Part shown: piece by piece, positions 27,729 through 37,507 of the stretch | Layout: each line of letters begins with the position of its first letter | Position numbering within the stretch: the first letter of the stretch is position 1 | Assembly: GCA_002412495.1 (NCBI GenBank) | Contig: DHVE01000107.1 | Span: 42,928 to 106,927 of the forward strand | From: Betaproteobacteria bacterium UBA5216 | GTDB taxonomy: Bacteria > Pseudomonadota > Gammaproteobacteria > Burkholderiales > SG8-41 | DNA: 64,000 nucleotides | Direction: 5' to 3' | The notes under the pieces: model-generated | What the model was told of the DNA's origin: nothing | What the model saw: only the letters and a program-made list of their open reading frames with translations | Database searches by the model: none | Program-made: the position numbers and the translations under genes

Positions 27729-29345
27729 TCAACGCAGCCCCGTGACTCTGCCCATGATCGCGTTCGCATCTGCTGGCGCCGTATCACTGTTCCACACCAC
27801 GTACTGATCCGGTCGCACCAGTATGAGTTTCGACGCATAAACCTCAAGCCCGCCGTCGTAACGGTCGCGCACGATCTTGAGCGGCACCTTCAACGCACCT
27901 GCCGCCGACTCGAAATCATGCACGGCGCGGTCGTCCGCCCCGTCGCCGGAATCAAACGCCAGTAACGTAAAACCCGCGCCCAGTTCCTCGAAGACGTTGC
28001 GGCCCGACGACAGACTGTTTGGCGGCAAGTGATGGCCCGTGCGCGCGGTGAACGTATGTTTGCCATGGGCGCTGCACACTGCCCCCGGCGGCCCCATCAC
28101 CACCGATGAACCTTCGTAGTGCGGCTCGTACACCTGCGCCCGGCCGCTGATACGCGCCATGCGATCTTTCCAGGCTTGTTCAAACTCCGCGTAATCCCGC
28201 TCCGGACTATAACGATCCAGAAACGCGCGGTCTTCCTCGATGCGCGCGGCGATAAAATCGCGCCCGATATCCGCAAAGATGGGCCGCCGTTCTTCGGTAT
28301 ACGAATCCAGCAGCGCTTCGCCGCCCCATCCATCAAGCCGCGCGGCGAGCTTCCAGCCCAGGTTGGTCGCGTCCTCAAGGCCGTTGTTCAACCCGAAACC
28401 GCCATAGGGCGGATGGCTGTGCGCCGCGTCACCCGCGATGAATATGCGTCCCGCTTGATAGGTTTCGGCCACTGCCACGCGTAAGTCCCAAAAGCCGACG
28501 TGATCAAACTCGACATCGAATTCAAAACCGGCGGCACGATGCAAAAATGCCTTGAAATCGTAATTGCCGGCAGTCGATTCAGCCGGCACCGGCGCGTGAA
28601 AGAAAAACCCGTCAACCATGTCAACACGCCCGAAGAACCGCCAATAGCCCTTGAGATCGGGATGCATGATGTTGTAGGTGGATTTCAGCGGAAAACGCTT
28701 GAGTCCTTCTTGCAGTCCCTTGGAGCGAAACACCATCAGCACCATTTTCTGATCGAATTCCGCGCCGCTACGCGTGATGCCAGTCTGGTCGCGCACCAGC
28801 GAGTGGCCGCCGTCACAGCCAACCAGGTAGCGGGACTCGATCACTTGGCGCACGCTACCCTCGTTGCCCTCGTTTCTTTCGTGCCCGGCGATGGTGACAC
28901 GCGTGCCCTGCGCATCTTGCTCGATTTTTTCCGCGCCCCAGCCAAAAAATGTTTTCACCGAGGGCAACTCGGCCATTCTGGCACGTAGCACTTCTTCCGC
29001 GAGATACTGCGGCAGCCGGTCGTATTCCTGAAAATAGTATTTCTGCACCAGTTCCCGTTGCTCGGGTGCGCTCCAGAAATTGCTCGTCAGATCGCGATAT
29101 ACATTGACGCCGCTGGTGGGCACTTCGGCGGGCATGATGCGCTTGGCGCGCAATTCCTTGACGCAGTTCCAAAAATAAAAATGCTCCAGCGTGCGCTGCG
29201 TGAGATTTTGCCCCTTGGGTATGCGCTGCGGCTCCAGGCGGCGCTCGACCAGCGCACAGGAAATGCCGCGTTGCCCCAATTCCACGGCGAGCCCCACGCC
29301 CACTGGGCCACCCCCTACAATAATTACCTGAAACGTTTCTGCCAT
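27729..29345 (-). CDS. FAD-dependent aromatic-ring-type monooxygenase
   Basis: A 538-residue flavoprotein of the FAD_binding_3 (PHBH/MhpA) family. GGGPVG at 11-16 binds FAD. A GCDGGHSLVRDQTG segment near 180 is the DG motif, and GDAAHSHPPYGGFGLNNG near 310 is the GD motif, so all three group A flavin monooxygenase fingerprints are present. The C-terminal thioredoxin-like region resembles MhpA-type hydroxylases. It uses NAD(P)H and O2 to hydroxylate an aromatic or polyketide-like substrate, which cannot be named from sequence. The start at MAETFQ is preferred; an upstream extension of 44 residues is improbable. It diverges from a TctC gene with a 146-base gap. Confidence 0.9.
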   Translation of the reverse strand: MAETFQVIIVGGGPVGVGLAVELGQRGISCALVERRLEPQRIPKGQNLTQRTLEHFYFWNCVKELRAKRIMPAEVPTSGVNVYRDLTSNFWSAPEQRELVQKYYFQEYDRLPQYLAEEVLRARMAELPSVKTFFGWGAEKIEQDAQGTRVTIAGHERNEGNEGSVRQVIESRYLVGCDGGHSLVRDQTGITRSGAEFDQKMVLMVFRSKGLQEGLKRFPLKSTYNIMHPDLKGYWRFFGRVDMVDGFFFHAPVPAESTAGNYDFKAFLHRAAGFEFDVEFDHVGFWDLRVAVAETYQAGRIFIAGDAAHSHPPYGGFGLNNGLEDATNLGWKLAARLDGWGGEALLDSYTEERRPIFADIGRDFIAARIEEDRAFLDRYSPERDYAEFEQAWKDRMARISGRAQVYEPHYEGSSVVMGPPGAVCSAHGKHTFTARTGHHLPPNSLSSGRNVFEELGAGFTLLAFDSGDGADDRAVHDFESAAGALKVPLKIVRDRYDGGLEVYASKLILVRPDQYVVWNSDTAPADANAIMGRVTGLR

Positions 29346-29491
29346 GACGCGCCTGTTATCTAAATGCTCATATACCATCCATGGCGAATAATTATCCGCG
29401 ATGTTGAACGTCTTGTGGCGTTGCCGTTCATTCTGTCGGTCGTGCCCATCCATGTTAAATTGTCCGTGAAATTCCATTTAGAGAAAGTCTC

Positions 29492-30460
29492 ATGAAGGTT
29501 CTCCTGTCACTGTGGACGTCCGCCGCGATTTGCGTTCCCGTCCTCGCCTTGGCCGCGGACGCTGCCTATCCCACGCGGCCCATACGCCTGCTGGTGCCTT
29601 ACGGCCCAGGCGGCAATGCCGACATCCTCGGGCGTCTGGTCGGCGCACGCATGGCCGAAGCCATGGGGCAGCCGGTCATCATCGACAACCGTCCCGGCGC
29701 CAGTGGCTTGCTGGGTTCCGAAATCGTGGCGCGCAGTTCGGCGCCCGACGGCTACACGCTGCTGTGGGTTGCCAATGGCCATGCCACCAATCCGGCCATC
29801 GTCAAGAAAATGCCCTTTGACACCGCCAAGGATCTGGCCTCGGTCAGCCTGGCGAGTTCCACGCCGATGCTGTTGGTTGCATTCAACGGTCTGCCCGTCG
29901 AGAACATGAAAACCCTGATCGCGTACGCCAAAGCGCGTCCCAGCCAGGTCAACTACGCCAGTTCCGGCAACGGCTCACCCAATAACTTTGCAGGTGAATT
30001 GCTCAATCTGATGGCGGGCATGAAGCTCGTGCACGTGGCGTATAAATCCACGCCTCAGGCCACCACCGATGTCATCGGCGGGCATGTGCATTCGGCCATG
30101 GCGAGCCTGACATCCGTGCTGCCGCACGTGCGCACGGGCAAGTTAAAGGCCCTGGGCACCACCGGCCCGCAACGCTCCACCCTGGCGCCCGACGTGCCCG
30201 CCATCGCCGAAACCGTGCCAGGTTATCAGGCCAATATCTGGAACGGATTGATCGCCCCGGGTGCCACACCGCGCGCGATTATCAATCGCCTCAATCAGGT
30301 GGTCGTGCAGCAACTCAAACTGCCGGAGGTGCGTGAACGTTACACCGCCATCGGTGCCGAGGTGCTCACCAGCACGCCGCAGGAATTTGATGCGTTTATT
30401 CGCAGCGAAATGGTGAAATGGGAAAAAGTCATACAGGCTTCCGGCATGCGGGCGAATTGA
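29492..30460 (+). CDS. TctC/Bug family binding protein
   Basis: A 322-residue Bug receptor. The signal peptide ends near VLALAADA (about 23), followed by YPTRPIRLLVPYGPGGNAD, GQPVIIDNRPGASGLLGSE and APDGYTLLWV. The KLVHVAYKST segment replaces the more common VPYKG. A GAGAAAG Shine-Dalgarno precedes the ATG. It is divergent from the FAD monooxygenase, which makes joint regulation and a shared substrate plausible, and lies 85 bases upstream of the CapA-like gene. Confidence 0.9.
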   Translation: MKVLLSLWTSAAICVPVLALAADAAYPTRPIRLLVPYGPGGNADILGRLVGARMAEAMGQPVIIDNRPGASGLLGSEIVARSSAPDGYTLLWVANGHATNPAIVKKMPFDTAKDLASVSLASSTPMLLVAFNGLPVENMKTLIAYAKARPSQVNYASSGNGSPNNFAGELLNLMAGMKLVHVAYKSTPQATTDVIGGHVHSAMASLTSVLPHVRTGKLKALGTTGPQRSTLAPDVPAIAETVPGYQANIWNGLIAPGATPRAIINRLNQVVVQQLKLPEVRERYTAIGAEVLTSTPQEFDAFIRSEMVKWEKVIQASGMRAN

Positions 30461-30545
30461 CGCCCCGCGTACTGCCGCGTTATAAAATTACGCAAGCTGG
30501 CCGCGCCGCCGGTTCATTGCACCATCACCCTTAAGGAGTCTACGC

Positions 30546-31610
30546 ATGTCAGGAAACAGCCGTCCCACGCGCATTCATTTGCTGGGCGATATCAATCTTC
30601 TTGGGGTGGACGATCCCGCCGTTCCGTTTCGTAAAATCACGCCCGCGCTAAAGTCCGCCGACGCGGTGTTCGCCAATCTGGAGTGCAACCTGTACGATCC
30701 GGCGGAAACGCGCTCGATGATGCGCGACGATCAATCGGGGTTCGAGGGCTTTTATGCGCCACCCGCCGCGGGCGAAGCGCTGCGGCTTGCCGGCGTGCAC
30801 GTGATCGGCAACGCCAACAATCAGAACTACGGCGCCGATGCGATACGCGCTTCCAATCAGCGGCTGGACGAGCTCGGCATTGCCCACGCGGGCACGGGCG
30901 TGAACAAAACCGCCGCGCGCGCACCCGCCATCATCGAGCGCAACGGCCTGAAAATCGGTTTTATTCAACGCACCTCGCAATACTGGCCGAACAACCACGA
31001 AGCCGGTGAACGCTCGGTGGGCGTCGCCGCGATGAAGGCCTACACCGCCTATCAGCCGCCGTATTACAAGGACAACAAGATTCCACCCAATCGTCCTGGC
31101 GCGCCCGCGAAAATCATCACGTGGGTGGATCCGGATTACCTGACCGAACTCAAGTCGGATGTTGCTGCGTTGAAACAGCAATGCGACATCGTGATTTCAT
31201 CGCATCATTGGGGTTACGCAGAAGAAATATTGCAGTACCAGCGCGAACTCGGGCACGCAGCCATCGACGCGGGCGCCGATATCGTGATGGGCCACGGCCC
31301 GCATTTCCCGCTGCCCATCGAGTTTTACAAGGACAAGCCCATTTATTACGGCCTCGGCATGTGCTGTTTTATACGCAGCAACAAAAAGGCCCATCGCGGC
31401 TGGACTGGCATGGCGGGGCACCTGACATTCGACAACAAGACACTGACCGAAACGGCCTTTTCCATCGTGCGGCAAAACGACGCCACGGAGGTGCTTTTCT
31501 CCGCGCCACAAGGTGAAGGGGAAGCCATTGCACGGATTGAAAGACTGTGTCAGCCCTTCGGCACTACCGTGCGTGTGGATGGCTCCAAAGTCATCGTCGC
31601 GACTGCATGA
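30546..31610 (+). CDS. CapA family (PGA_cap) metallophosphatase-like protein
   Basis: A 354-residue protein of the PGA_cap family, a metallophosphoesterase-like fold. Metal-site-type motifs are LLGDINLLG at the N-terminus, FANLECN near 42, GNANNQNYG near 92, SSHHWGYAEE near 220 and GADIVMGHGPHFP near 242. Known members include CapA/PgsA of poly-gamma-glutamate synthesis and several enzymes of unknown function. No signal peptide or membrane anchor is present, unlike CapA, so a soluble cytoplasmic role is likely. It has a strong AAGGAG Shine-Dalgarno and its stop overlaps the next gene's start (ATGA). Confidence 0.85.
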   Translation: MSGNSRPTRIHLLGDINLLGVDDPAVPFRKITPALKSADAVFANLECNLYDPAETRSMMRDDQSGFEGFYAPPAAGEALRLAGVHVIGNANNQNYGADAIRASNQRLDELGIAHAGTGVNKTAARAPAIIERNGLKIGFIQRTSQYWPNNHEAGERSVGVAAMKAYTAYQPPYYKDNKIPPNRPGAPAKIITWVDPDYLTELKSDVAALKQQCDIVISSHHWGYAEEILQYQRELGHAAIDAGADIVMGHGPHFPLPIEFYKDKPIYYGLGMCCFIRSNKKAHRGWTGMAGHLTFDNKTLTETAFSIVRQNDATEVLFSAPQGEGEAIARIERLCQPFGTTVRVDGSKVIVATA

Positions 31611-32686
31611 TCGTGGGGCTCGAAAAATTCACCGCAAAGGCGCCAGCGTACGAAGCCCGCGCAAAGCGCTGCAAGACTCCAAGCGCTTTTCTTGACGGCG
31701 ATTCCTTGCACATTTGCGCCTATTCGGCGCTGTTTGTCTTCCTGGGTTCGCTGTCGACCACCGCGACCGCACAGGGCAAAGAAGCCGCACCCTACCCCAC
31801 GAAGGCCATTCGCATGGTTGTGGGATTCCCGCCCGGCGGGGGCAACGATGCGATGGCGCGCTTGTTCGGCCAGCGATACGCCGAACGATTCGGCCAATCG
31901 GTGGTGATCGATAATCGTCCCGGCGCGGGCGGCAATCTCGCGGCGGAACTGGTTGCGAAAACCGCGCCCGACGGTTACACGTTGCTGGTGGTGTCCAGCA
32001 GCCATCCCATTCAGGGCATACTGAAAAAGCACTTGTCGTATGACCCGATACGCGATTTCTCCAGCGTCGCGCAGCTCGTGCATTACCGCTCCGTGATGGT
32101 CACGCACCCCACGGTGGCCGTAGCCAATGTGCGCGAATTGATCGCGCTTGCCAAATCAAAGCCCGGACAAATCAATTTCGCCTCGCCCGGCGCGGGCACC
32201 GGCGGGCATCTTGCGGGGGAATTATTCCGCTACGTCACCGGCGTTGAACTCATGCACATTCCTTACAAGGGCACCGGTCAGGCCACCACCGACCTGATGG
32301 GCGGCCGCGTGCAACTGATGTTCACGCCCACGCTCGCCGTCGTGCAGCATGTGCAGACCGGGCGCCTGCGCGCATTGGGTGTGACCAGCGCCCGGCGCTC
32401 GCGCGTGCTGCCCGATCTGCCCACGCTTGCAGAAGCCGGCGCCACCGGCTACGAATTTGGCGCCTGGTACGGCATTCTCGCCCCGGCGCGCCTGCCTGCG
32501 GAAATCGCGGACAAGCTGCACGCCGAGTCGCAACGTGCCCTGCAAACGCAGGACATCCGCGACCGCCTGAATGCCGAAGATCTCGATGGCGCGACCGCCA
32601 CGCCCGCTCAGCTCGATACCATCCGCAAAACCGAACTGGCGAAATGGACAAAAATCGCCGCGCAACTGCAACTGAAATTTGAATAA
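31607..32686 (+). CDS. TctC/Bug family binding protein coupled to CapA-like gene
   Basis: A 359-residue Bug receptor whose ATG overlaps the CapA-like stop codon. The N-terminus is long: about 35 charged residues precede the hydrophobic signal core (YSALFVFLGSLSTTATAQG). The mature part has YPTKAIRMVVGFPPGGGND, GQSVVIDNRPGAGGNLAAE, APDGYTLLVV and LMHIPYKGTG. The overlap implies translational coupling, so enzyme and receptor probably act on related compounds. It ends 17 bases from the convergent kup. Confidence 0.9.
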   Translation: MIVGLEKFTAKAPAYEARAKRCKTPSAFLDGDSLHICAYSALFVFLGSLSTTATAQGKEAAPYPTKAIRMVVGFPPGGGNDAMARLFGQRYAERFGQSVVIDNRPGAGGNLAAELVAKTAPDGYTLLVVSSSHPIQGILKKHLSYDPIRDFSSVAQLVHYRSVMVTHPTVAVANVRELIALAKSKPGQINFASPGAGTGGHLAGELFRYVTGVELMHIPYKGTGQATTDLMGGRVQLMFTPTLAVVQHVQTGRLRALGVTSARRSRVLPDLPTLAEAGATGYEFGAWYGILAPARLPAEIADKLHAESQRALQTQDIRDRLNAEDLDGATATPAQLDTIRKTELAKWTKIAAQLQLKFE

Positions 32687-32703
32687 CGGGAATAACCGCG
32701 TGA

Positions 32704-34596
32704 CTAAAGCCTCAGCTGCGTGCCCAACTCAATCACGCGATCAGGCGGAAGATTAAAGTATTCCACTGCGGAGGGTGCGTTACGTTGCATCCAGCGGAAT
32801 ACCTCGCGCCGCCACGTGAAGAGTCCCCGGTGCTCCGCGCGCGCAATCGTCGATTTACCGAGGAAAAATGTGGTCTCCTCCAGTTCGAATCGCAATCCGC
32901 GCTGTCCAAGCAGCTTGAGCACATGTATGGCGTCCGGATCTTCCATAAAACCATAGCGCACCACCACCTGGTATACGCTTTGCGGAACCAGCATTTCGAT
33001 TTCGATACGCTCTTCGTCCAAAACCTTCGGCACGTCCTCGGTCGTCACGGTTAAAAACACCACGCGTTCATGCAGCACCTTGTTGTGCTTCAAGTTGTGC
33101 AGCAATGTCGCCGGCACGACCTGCCGGTTGGCCGAGAAGAAAATCGCCGTACCCGGTACGCGCGTGATATCGCTTAAATGCTCGCAAAACCCCTGCAGCG
33201 GAACATTCCGGCGGGCACTGTCGGCACTTAGCACTTCGGATCCCCGCTTCCAGGTCGTGAGCAGCGTGAATATCGTCAAGCCGCACAAGATGGGGAACCA
33301 TCCGCCGGCCGCGATCTTGGTACTGTTCGACGCAAAAAACAGCAGTTCCACCAGAAACACCGCCAGTAGCACGCCCAGGAGATAAACCCTTGCGCGTCCG
33401 CCCACCGCCATCACCACCAGCGCCACCAGTGCCGTTTCCAGCGCCATCGTAGCCGACACAGCAATGCCGTAGGCAGCCGCCAGATGTGTCGATGATCCAA
33501 ACCCCAGCACCAGCAGCACGACGATCACGAGCATGAGCCAATTCAGTTGGCCAATGTAAATTTGCCCCCGTTCACTTTCGGAGGTGTGCGTGACCGGGAT
33601 GCGCGGCAAATAGCCGAGGCGCGACGCCTGCTGCGTCACCGAGAAAGCGCCCGATATCGTGGCTTGCGACGCAATGACTGTAGCAATGGTTGCAAGCGCC
33701 ACCATCGGCAACAACAACTCGGCCGGGGCCAATAGGTAAAACGGATTCTTTACAGCAGCCGGATTACGCAGTACCAGTGCGCCCTGCCCCAGATAATTCA
33801 GCATCAGGGCTGGCAACACCAGGCCGAACCAGGCTATGCGTATTGGCTTGCGGCCAAAATGCCCCATGTCCGCGTATAGCGCCTCGCCGCCGGTCAGCGC
33901 GAGAAACACCGATCCCAGCGCAACAAAAGTCAGGCCAGGCGCGTGTACCGCGAACCCCAGCGCGTAGGACGGATCCAGCGCACGCAAAATTGAAGGCGTC
34001 GCGGCGATACTCATCACACCCAGCGCACCAATGATAAAAAACCAGACCAGCGTAATTGGGCCGAACAGCCGCCCTATTTTTCCGGTGCCGTACGGTTGCA
34101 GCGAAAAAACGCCGATCAGGATCGCAATGGTCGCGGGTACGACCCAGCGTTCCAGCGCAGGCGTGGCCACGGAAATACCCTCGACGGCGGACAACACCGA
34201 AATCGCCGGCGTGATGACGGCATCGCCGTAAAACAGGGATGCCGCGAAAACCGCGATGACTGTCGCTACGCGAGAGAGTTTGCGGTTCCTGCTGAATACT
34301 TTCGAAGCCAGTGCCAGCAGCGCCAGCACGCCGCCCTCGCCCTTGTTATCAAAGCGCAGGACAAACGAAACATACTTGACTGAAACAATCAGCATCACCG
34401 CCCAAAAAATGAGCGAGAGCACACCCAACACGTTGGCTTCGTTCATCGGCAACGCATGCTCGCCGCCAAACGCCTCCTTGAACGCGTACAGCGGACTGGT
34501 GCCTATGTCGCCAAACACCACGCCCAACGCGCCCAATGACAGCGCCGCCAAGCCTTTGTGGTGGTTATCGCTAGCGTCTAATGAATGCCGAGCCAC
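32704..34596 (-). CDS. kup: KUP family potassium uptake protein
   Basis: A 630-residue potassium:proton symporter. The GVVFGDIGTSPLYAFKE signature is at about 25-41, followed by twelve membrane segments to about residue 450 and a cytoplasmic C-terminal domain. The length matches E. coli Kup (622). The GTG start at 34596 is used because no downstream ATG precedes the signature; GGAG stands about 10 bases before it. It diverges from a CPA2 antiporter gene 151 bases away, so K+ uptake and K+/H+ exchange are placed back to back. Confidence 0.95.
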   Translation of the reverse strand: MARHSLDASDNHHKGLAALSLGALGVVFGDIGTSPLYAFKEAFGGEHALPMNEANVLGVLSLIFWAVMLIVSVKYVSFVLRFDNKGEGGVLALLALASKVFSRNRKLSRVATVIAVFAASLFYGDAVITPAISVLSAVEGISVATPALERWVVPATIAILIGVFSLQPYGTGKIGRLFGPITLVWFFIIGALGVMSIAATPSILRALDPSYALGFAVHAPGLTFVALGSVFLALTGGEALYADMGHFGRKPIRIAWFGLVLPALMLNYLGQGALVLRNPAAVKNPFYLLAPAELLLPMVALATIATVIASQATISGAFSVTQQASRLGYLPRIPVTHTSESERGQIYIGQLNWLMLVIVVLLVLGFGSSTHLAAAYGIAVSATMALETALVALVVMAVGGRARVYLLGVLLAVFLVELLFFASNSTKIAAGGWFPILCGLTIFTLLTTWKRGSEVLSADSARRNVPLQGFCEHLSDITRVPGTAIFFSANRQVVPATLLHNLKHNKVLHERVVFLTVTTEDVPKVLDEERIEIEMLVPQSVYQVVVRYGFMEDPDAIHVLKLLGQRGLRFELEETTFFLGKSTIARAEHRGLFTWRREVFRWMQRNAPSAVEYFNLPPDRVIELGTQLRL

Positions 34597-34747
34597 GAAT
34601 CAATGCTCCCGTTTATGCATTACCTCAAACATACACCGTCCGATGCCGGTCTGCCAATGATTGCGGACGGTATGATGCCGCGCAGTACGCTTGCAATTTG
34701 CACGCGATAAGGCATTATCGAAGCAGATACTTTCTCGTGTTCAGGCC

Positions 34748-36715
34748 ATGCACAGCACGCTGCAACCCGTATTAGTACTATTGGCCGCCGCCGTACTGGT
34801 GGTTGTGGTATTTCGCCAGCTTAAATTGCCGCCACTGCTCGGCTACCTGATCGTCGGTGCCGCCATCGGCCCGCATGCCTTTGGCTGGGTCAGCGAGACG
34901 CAGCAGGTACACGATCTGGCCGAAATCGGCGTGGTGTTCCTGATGTTCAGCATCGGTCTGGAATTCAGTTTGTCCAAGCTGCACGCCATGCGCCGCACCG
35001 TGTTGGGGCTGGGCTCCGCGCAAGTCATCATCACGCTGCTGGTAGTCATGGGCGCGTCACTGCTGCTCGGCGCGTCGTGGCAAGGCGGGCTGGTACTCGG
35101 CGGTGCGCTGGCGATGTCTTCCACCGCGATCCTCGCCAAGCTACTGGCGGAACGCTTCGAGCTCAATTCAGAACATGGCCGGCAGATTATTGGCATTTTG
35201 CTGTTTCAGGACATCGCGGTGGTACCGCTGCTGATCATCATCCCGGCGCTGGCCGCGCCGGCCGGCGACTTGGCGACGAGTATCGGCTATGCAATGTTAA
35301 AAGCCGCCGTGGTGCTGACGGTGCTGCTCGTTGTCGGGCAGCGCGTGATGCGCACCTGGTTTCACGTGGTTGCAAGGGCAAAATCATCCGAACTCTTTAT
35401 CCTGAACGTGTTGTTGGTCACGCTTGGCGTGGCCTTCATCACGGAACTGGCGGGACTATCCCTGGCGTTGGGGGCGTTTGTCGCCGGCGTGCTGATCTCG
35501 GAAACCGAATACCGTTATCAGGTCGAAGAGGACATCAAGCCGTTTCGTGACGTGCTGCTGGGCTTGTTTTTTGTCACCATCGGCATGCTGCTCGACTTCC
35601 GCGTAGTACTCCAAAACGCCTGGGTGAGCGTGATACTTGTGGTGATGGTCGTGGCCAAGACGTTTCTGATATTCGGCATCGCGCGAGTCTTCGGGTCTAC
35701 CACCGGCGTGGCGCTGCGCACCGGTCTGGCGCTGGGTGCCTGCGGCGAATTCGGCTTTGTATTGCTCGCGCTTGCCAACACCACGAAATTGCTGAGCCCG
35801 GATTTTCTCCAGCCCGTGCTGGCGGCAATGGTGCTTTCCATGCTGGCGGCGCCCTTTATCATTCAGCGTAGTGAAGCCATCGTGCGGCGCTTTTCCGCCA
35901 ATGAATGGATGCTGCGCGCGATGCAGATCCATAACATTGCCGTGCAGTCCATGGCCGTCGAGGAACACGTGTTGATTTGCGGTTATGGACGCAGCGGACA
36001 AAATCTCGCGCGATTTCTTGAACAGGAAAAAATCCCGGTGATCGCGCTCGACATCGATCCGGAGCGCATTCGCGAGGCCGCCGCCGCCGGCGAACACGTG
36101 GTTTTCGGCGACGCGGCGCGGCGCGAGGTGCTCACCGCGGCCGGACTGATGCGCGCCCGCGCCTTGGTGATCACCTACGCGGACACACCTTCGGCACTGC
36201 GCATACTGACGCATGTACACGAGCTGCGCGCGGGGCTGCCAGTGGTGGTGCGTACTTACGAAGACACCGACATCGATACCCTCAAGGCCGCCGGCGCCGC
36301 CGAGGTGGTGTCGGAGATCATGGAAGGCAGCCTGATGCTCGCCTCCACCACACTGATGCTGATCGGCACGCCGCTGAACCGTGTGCTGCGGCGCATCCGA
36401 GACACGCGCGAACACCGCTACCATCTGTTCCGTGGATTCTTTCGCGGCGTGACAGACGACCGCGACGACGACGAACACGCGCGGCATCCGCGCCTGCATT
36501 CGGTCATGATCACCCAAGGCGCGGCCTCCATCGGCAAACGGTTTTCGGAATTGGGGCTCGACGCGCTCAAGGTCGAAGTAAATGCCGTGCGGCGGCGCAA
36601 TGTGAGAACCGTGGAACCCGGTCCCGACACTGTCGTCGAGGAAGGCGACGTCATCGTCATGCTTGGCACCGAAGACAGCCTGGCGGCCGCCGAAATACGG
36701 CTGATACAAGGATAG
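34748..36715 (+). CDS. CPA2 cation:proton antiporter, KefB/KefC type
   Basis: A 655-residue protein with twelve or so membrane segments in the N-terminal Na_H_exchanger domain (about 5-385). A TrkA_N/RCK nucleotide-binding domain follows (CGYGRSGQNLARFLEQ near 410, then VIALDID), and a TrkA_C domain is at the C-terminus (about 575-650). It exchanges K+ (or Na+) for H+ in the inner membrane under control of a bound nucleotide or glutathione adduct. The GEFGFVLLAL segment is typical of the Kef group. The start is at MHSTLQ; upstream codons are not supported. It is divergent from kup and 60 bases before ppa. Confidence 0.92.
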   Translation: MHSTLQPVLVLLAAAVLVVVVFRQLKLPPLLGYLIVGAAIGPHAFGWVSETQQVHDLAEIGVVFLMFSIGLEFSLSKLHAMRRTVLGLGSAQVIITLLVVMGASLLLGASWQGGLVLGGALAMSSTAILAKLLAERFELNSEHGRQIIGILLFQDIAVVPLLIIIPALAAPAGDLATSIGYAMLKAAVVLTVLLVVGQRVMRTWFHVVARAKSSELFILNVLLVTLGVAFITELAGLSLALGAFVAGVLISETEYRYQVEEDIKPFRDVLLGLFFVTIGMLLDFRVVLQNAWVSVILVVMVVAKTFLIFGIARVFGSTTGVALRTGLALGACGEFGFVLLALANTTKLLSPDFLQPVLAAMVLSMLAAPFIIQRSEAIVRRFSANEWMLRAMQIHNIAVQSMAVEEHVLICGYGRSGQNLARFLEQEKIPVIALDIDPERIREAAAAGEHVVFGDAARREVLTAAGLMRARALVITYADTPSALRILTHVHELRAGLPVVVRTYEDTDIDTLKAAGAAEVVSEIMEGSLMLASTTLMLIGTPLNRVLRRIRDTREHRYHLFRGFFRGVTDDRDDDEHARHPRLHSVMITQGAASIGKRFSELGLDALKVEVNAVRRRNVRTVEPGPDTVVEEGDVIVMLGTEDSLAAAEIRLIQG

Positions 36716-36775
36716 CCCGCGCCTGCGGTATAGTTCACGTACTTTTGTCAGGCTTGATTACCAGGAGTAAGACGC

Positions 36776-37324
36776 ATGAATCTTGACCGGGTCCCGACGG
36801 GCAGCGACGTTCCGAACGACGTCAATGTGATCGTTGAAATTCCGATGCACGCGCCGCCGATCAAATATGAAGTCAACAAGGAAACCGGCGCGATGTTCGT
36901 TGACCGGTTCATGTGGACAGCCATGCACTACCCGTGCAATTACGGCTACATTCCGCGCACGCTGGCGGGCGACGGCGACCCGGTGGATGTGCTGGTGCTC
37001 TCCCCCGTGCCGCTGATCACCGGCGTGGTGGTGCGCTGTCGCCCGGTTGGCATGCTCAAAATGGAAGATGACGCGGGCGACGACACCAAGCTACTCGCGG
37101 TGCCCATCGACAAACTGACGCCGCTCTACCGCGCCATCCATTCCCCGCGCGATCTGCCCGAATCCACCACTGCACAGATCACGCATTTTTTCCAACACTA
37201 CAAAGACCTGGAACCGGGCAAATGGGTCAAGGTCATCGGCTGGATGGACGCCGAAGAAGCCAAGGCAGAAATTCGTGCCGGCGTCAAACGTTACAAGAGC
37301 GCAAAGACCAAGCCCAGGTTCTGA
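36776..37324 (+). CDS. ppa: inorganic pyrophosphatase
   Basis: A 182-residue family I soluble pyrophosphatase. The NYGYIPRTL segment and the signature DGDPVDVLVL are intact at about 55-76, and the following KMEDDAGDDTKLLAVP block supplies further metal-binding Asp residues. It hydrolyses pyrophosphate to two phosphates with Mg2+ in the cytoplasm. An AGGAG Shine-Dalgarno precedes the ATG. The length is as expected (about 175). A decayed copy of its 3' third lies at 39085-39301. Confidence 0.96.
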   Translation: MNLDRVPTGSDVPNDVNVIVEIPMHAPPIKYEVNKETGAMFVDRFMWTAMHYPCNYGYIPRTLAGDGDPVDVLVLSPVPLITGVVVRCRPVGMLKMEDDAGDDTKLLAVPIDKLTPLYRAIHSPRDLPESTTAQITHFFQHYKDLEPGKWVKVIGWMDAEEAKAEIRAGVKRYKSAKTKPRF

Positions 37325-37507
37325 GTCTAATCGAAAACTTTCCGGGGCTATCGTGCGAGAGTAAGCGCAGCGGAAATGCAATAGCCTCAGCTTGTTCCCT
37401 CGTTCATCGCCCATCCGCTATCGGGAGATCGAGTTTACCTGCCCGCCCTTTCGCGTTGTTGTCCCCAGTCCGCCATCGGAGCGCGGGATCACCTACAAGA
37501 ATACGAT

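Noticed and set aside
35456..36709. Long open frame (417 codons) antisense to the Kef-type antiporter
   Set aside because: It is a His/Gln/Arg-rich frame of the kind produced opposite GC-rich genes; the sense protein has full domain motifs and the antisense has none.
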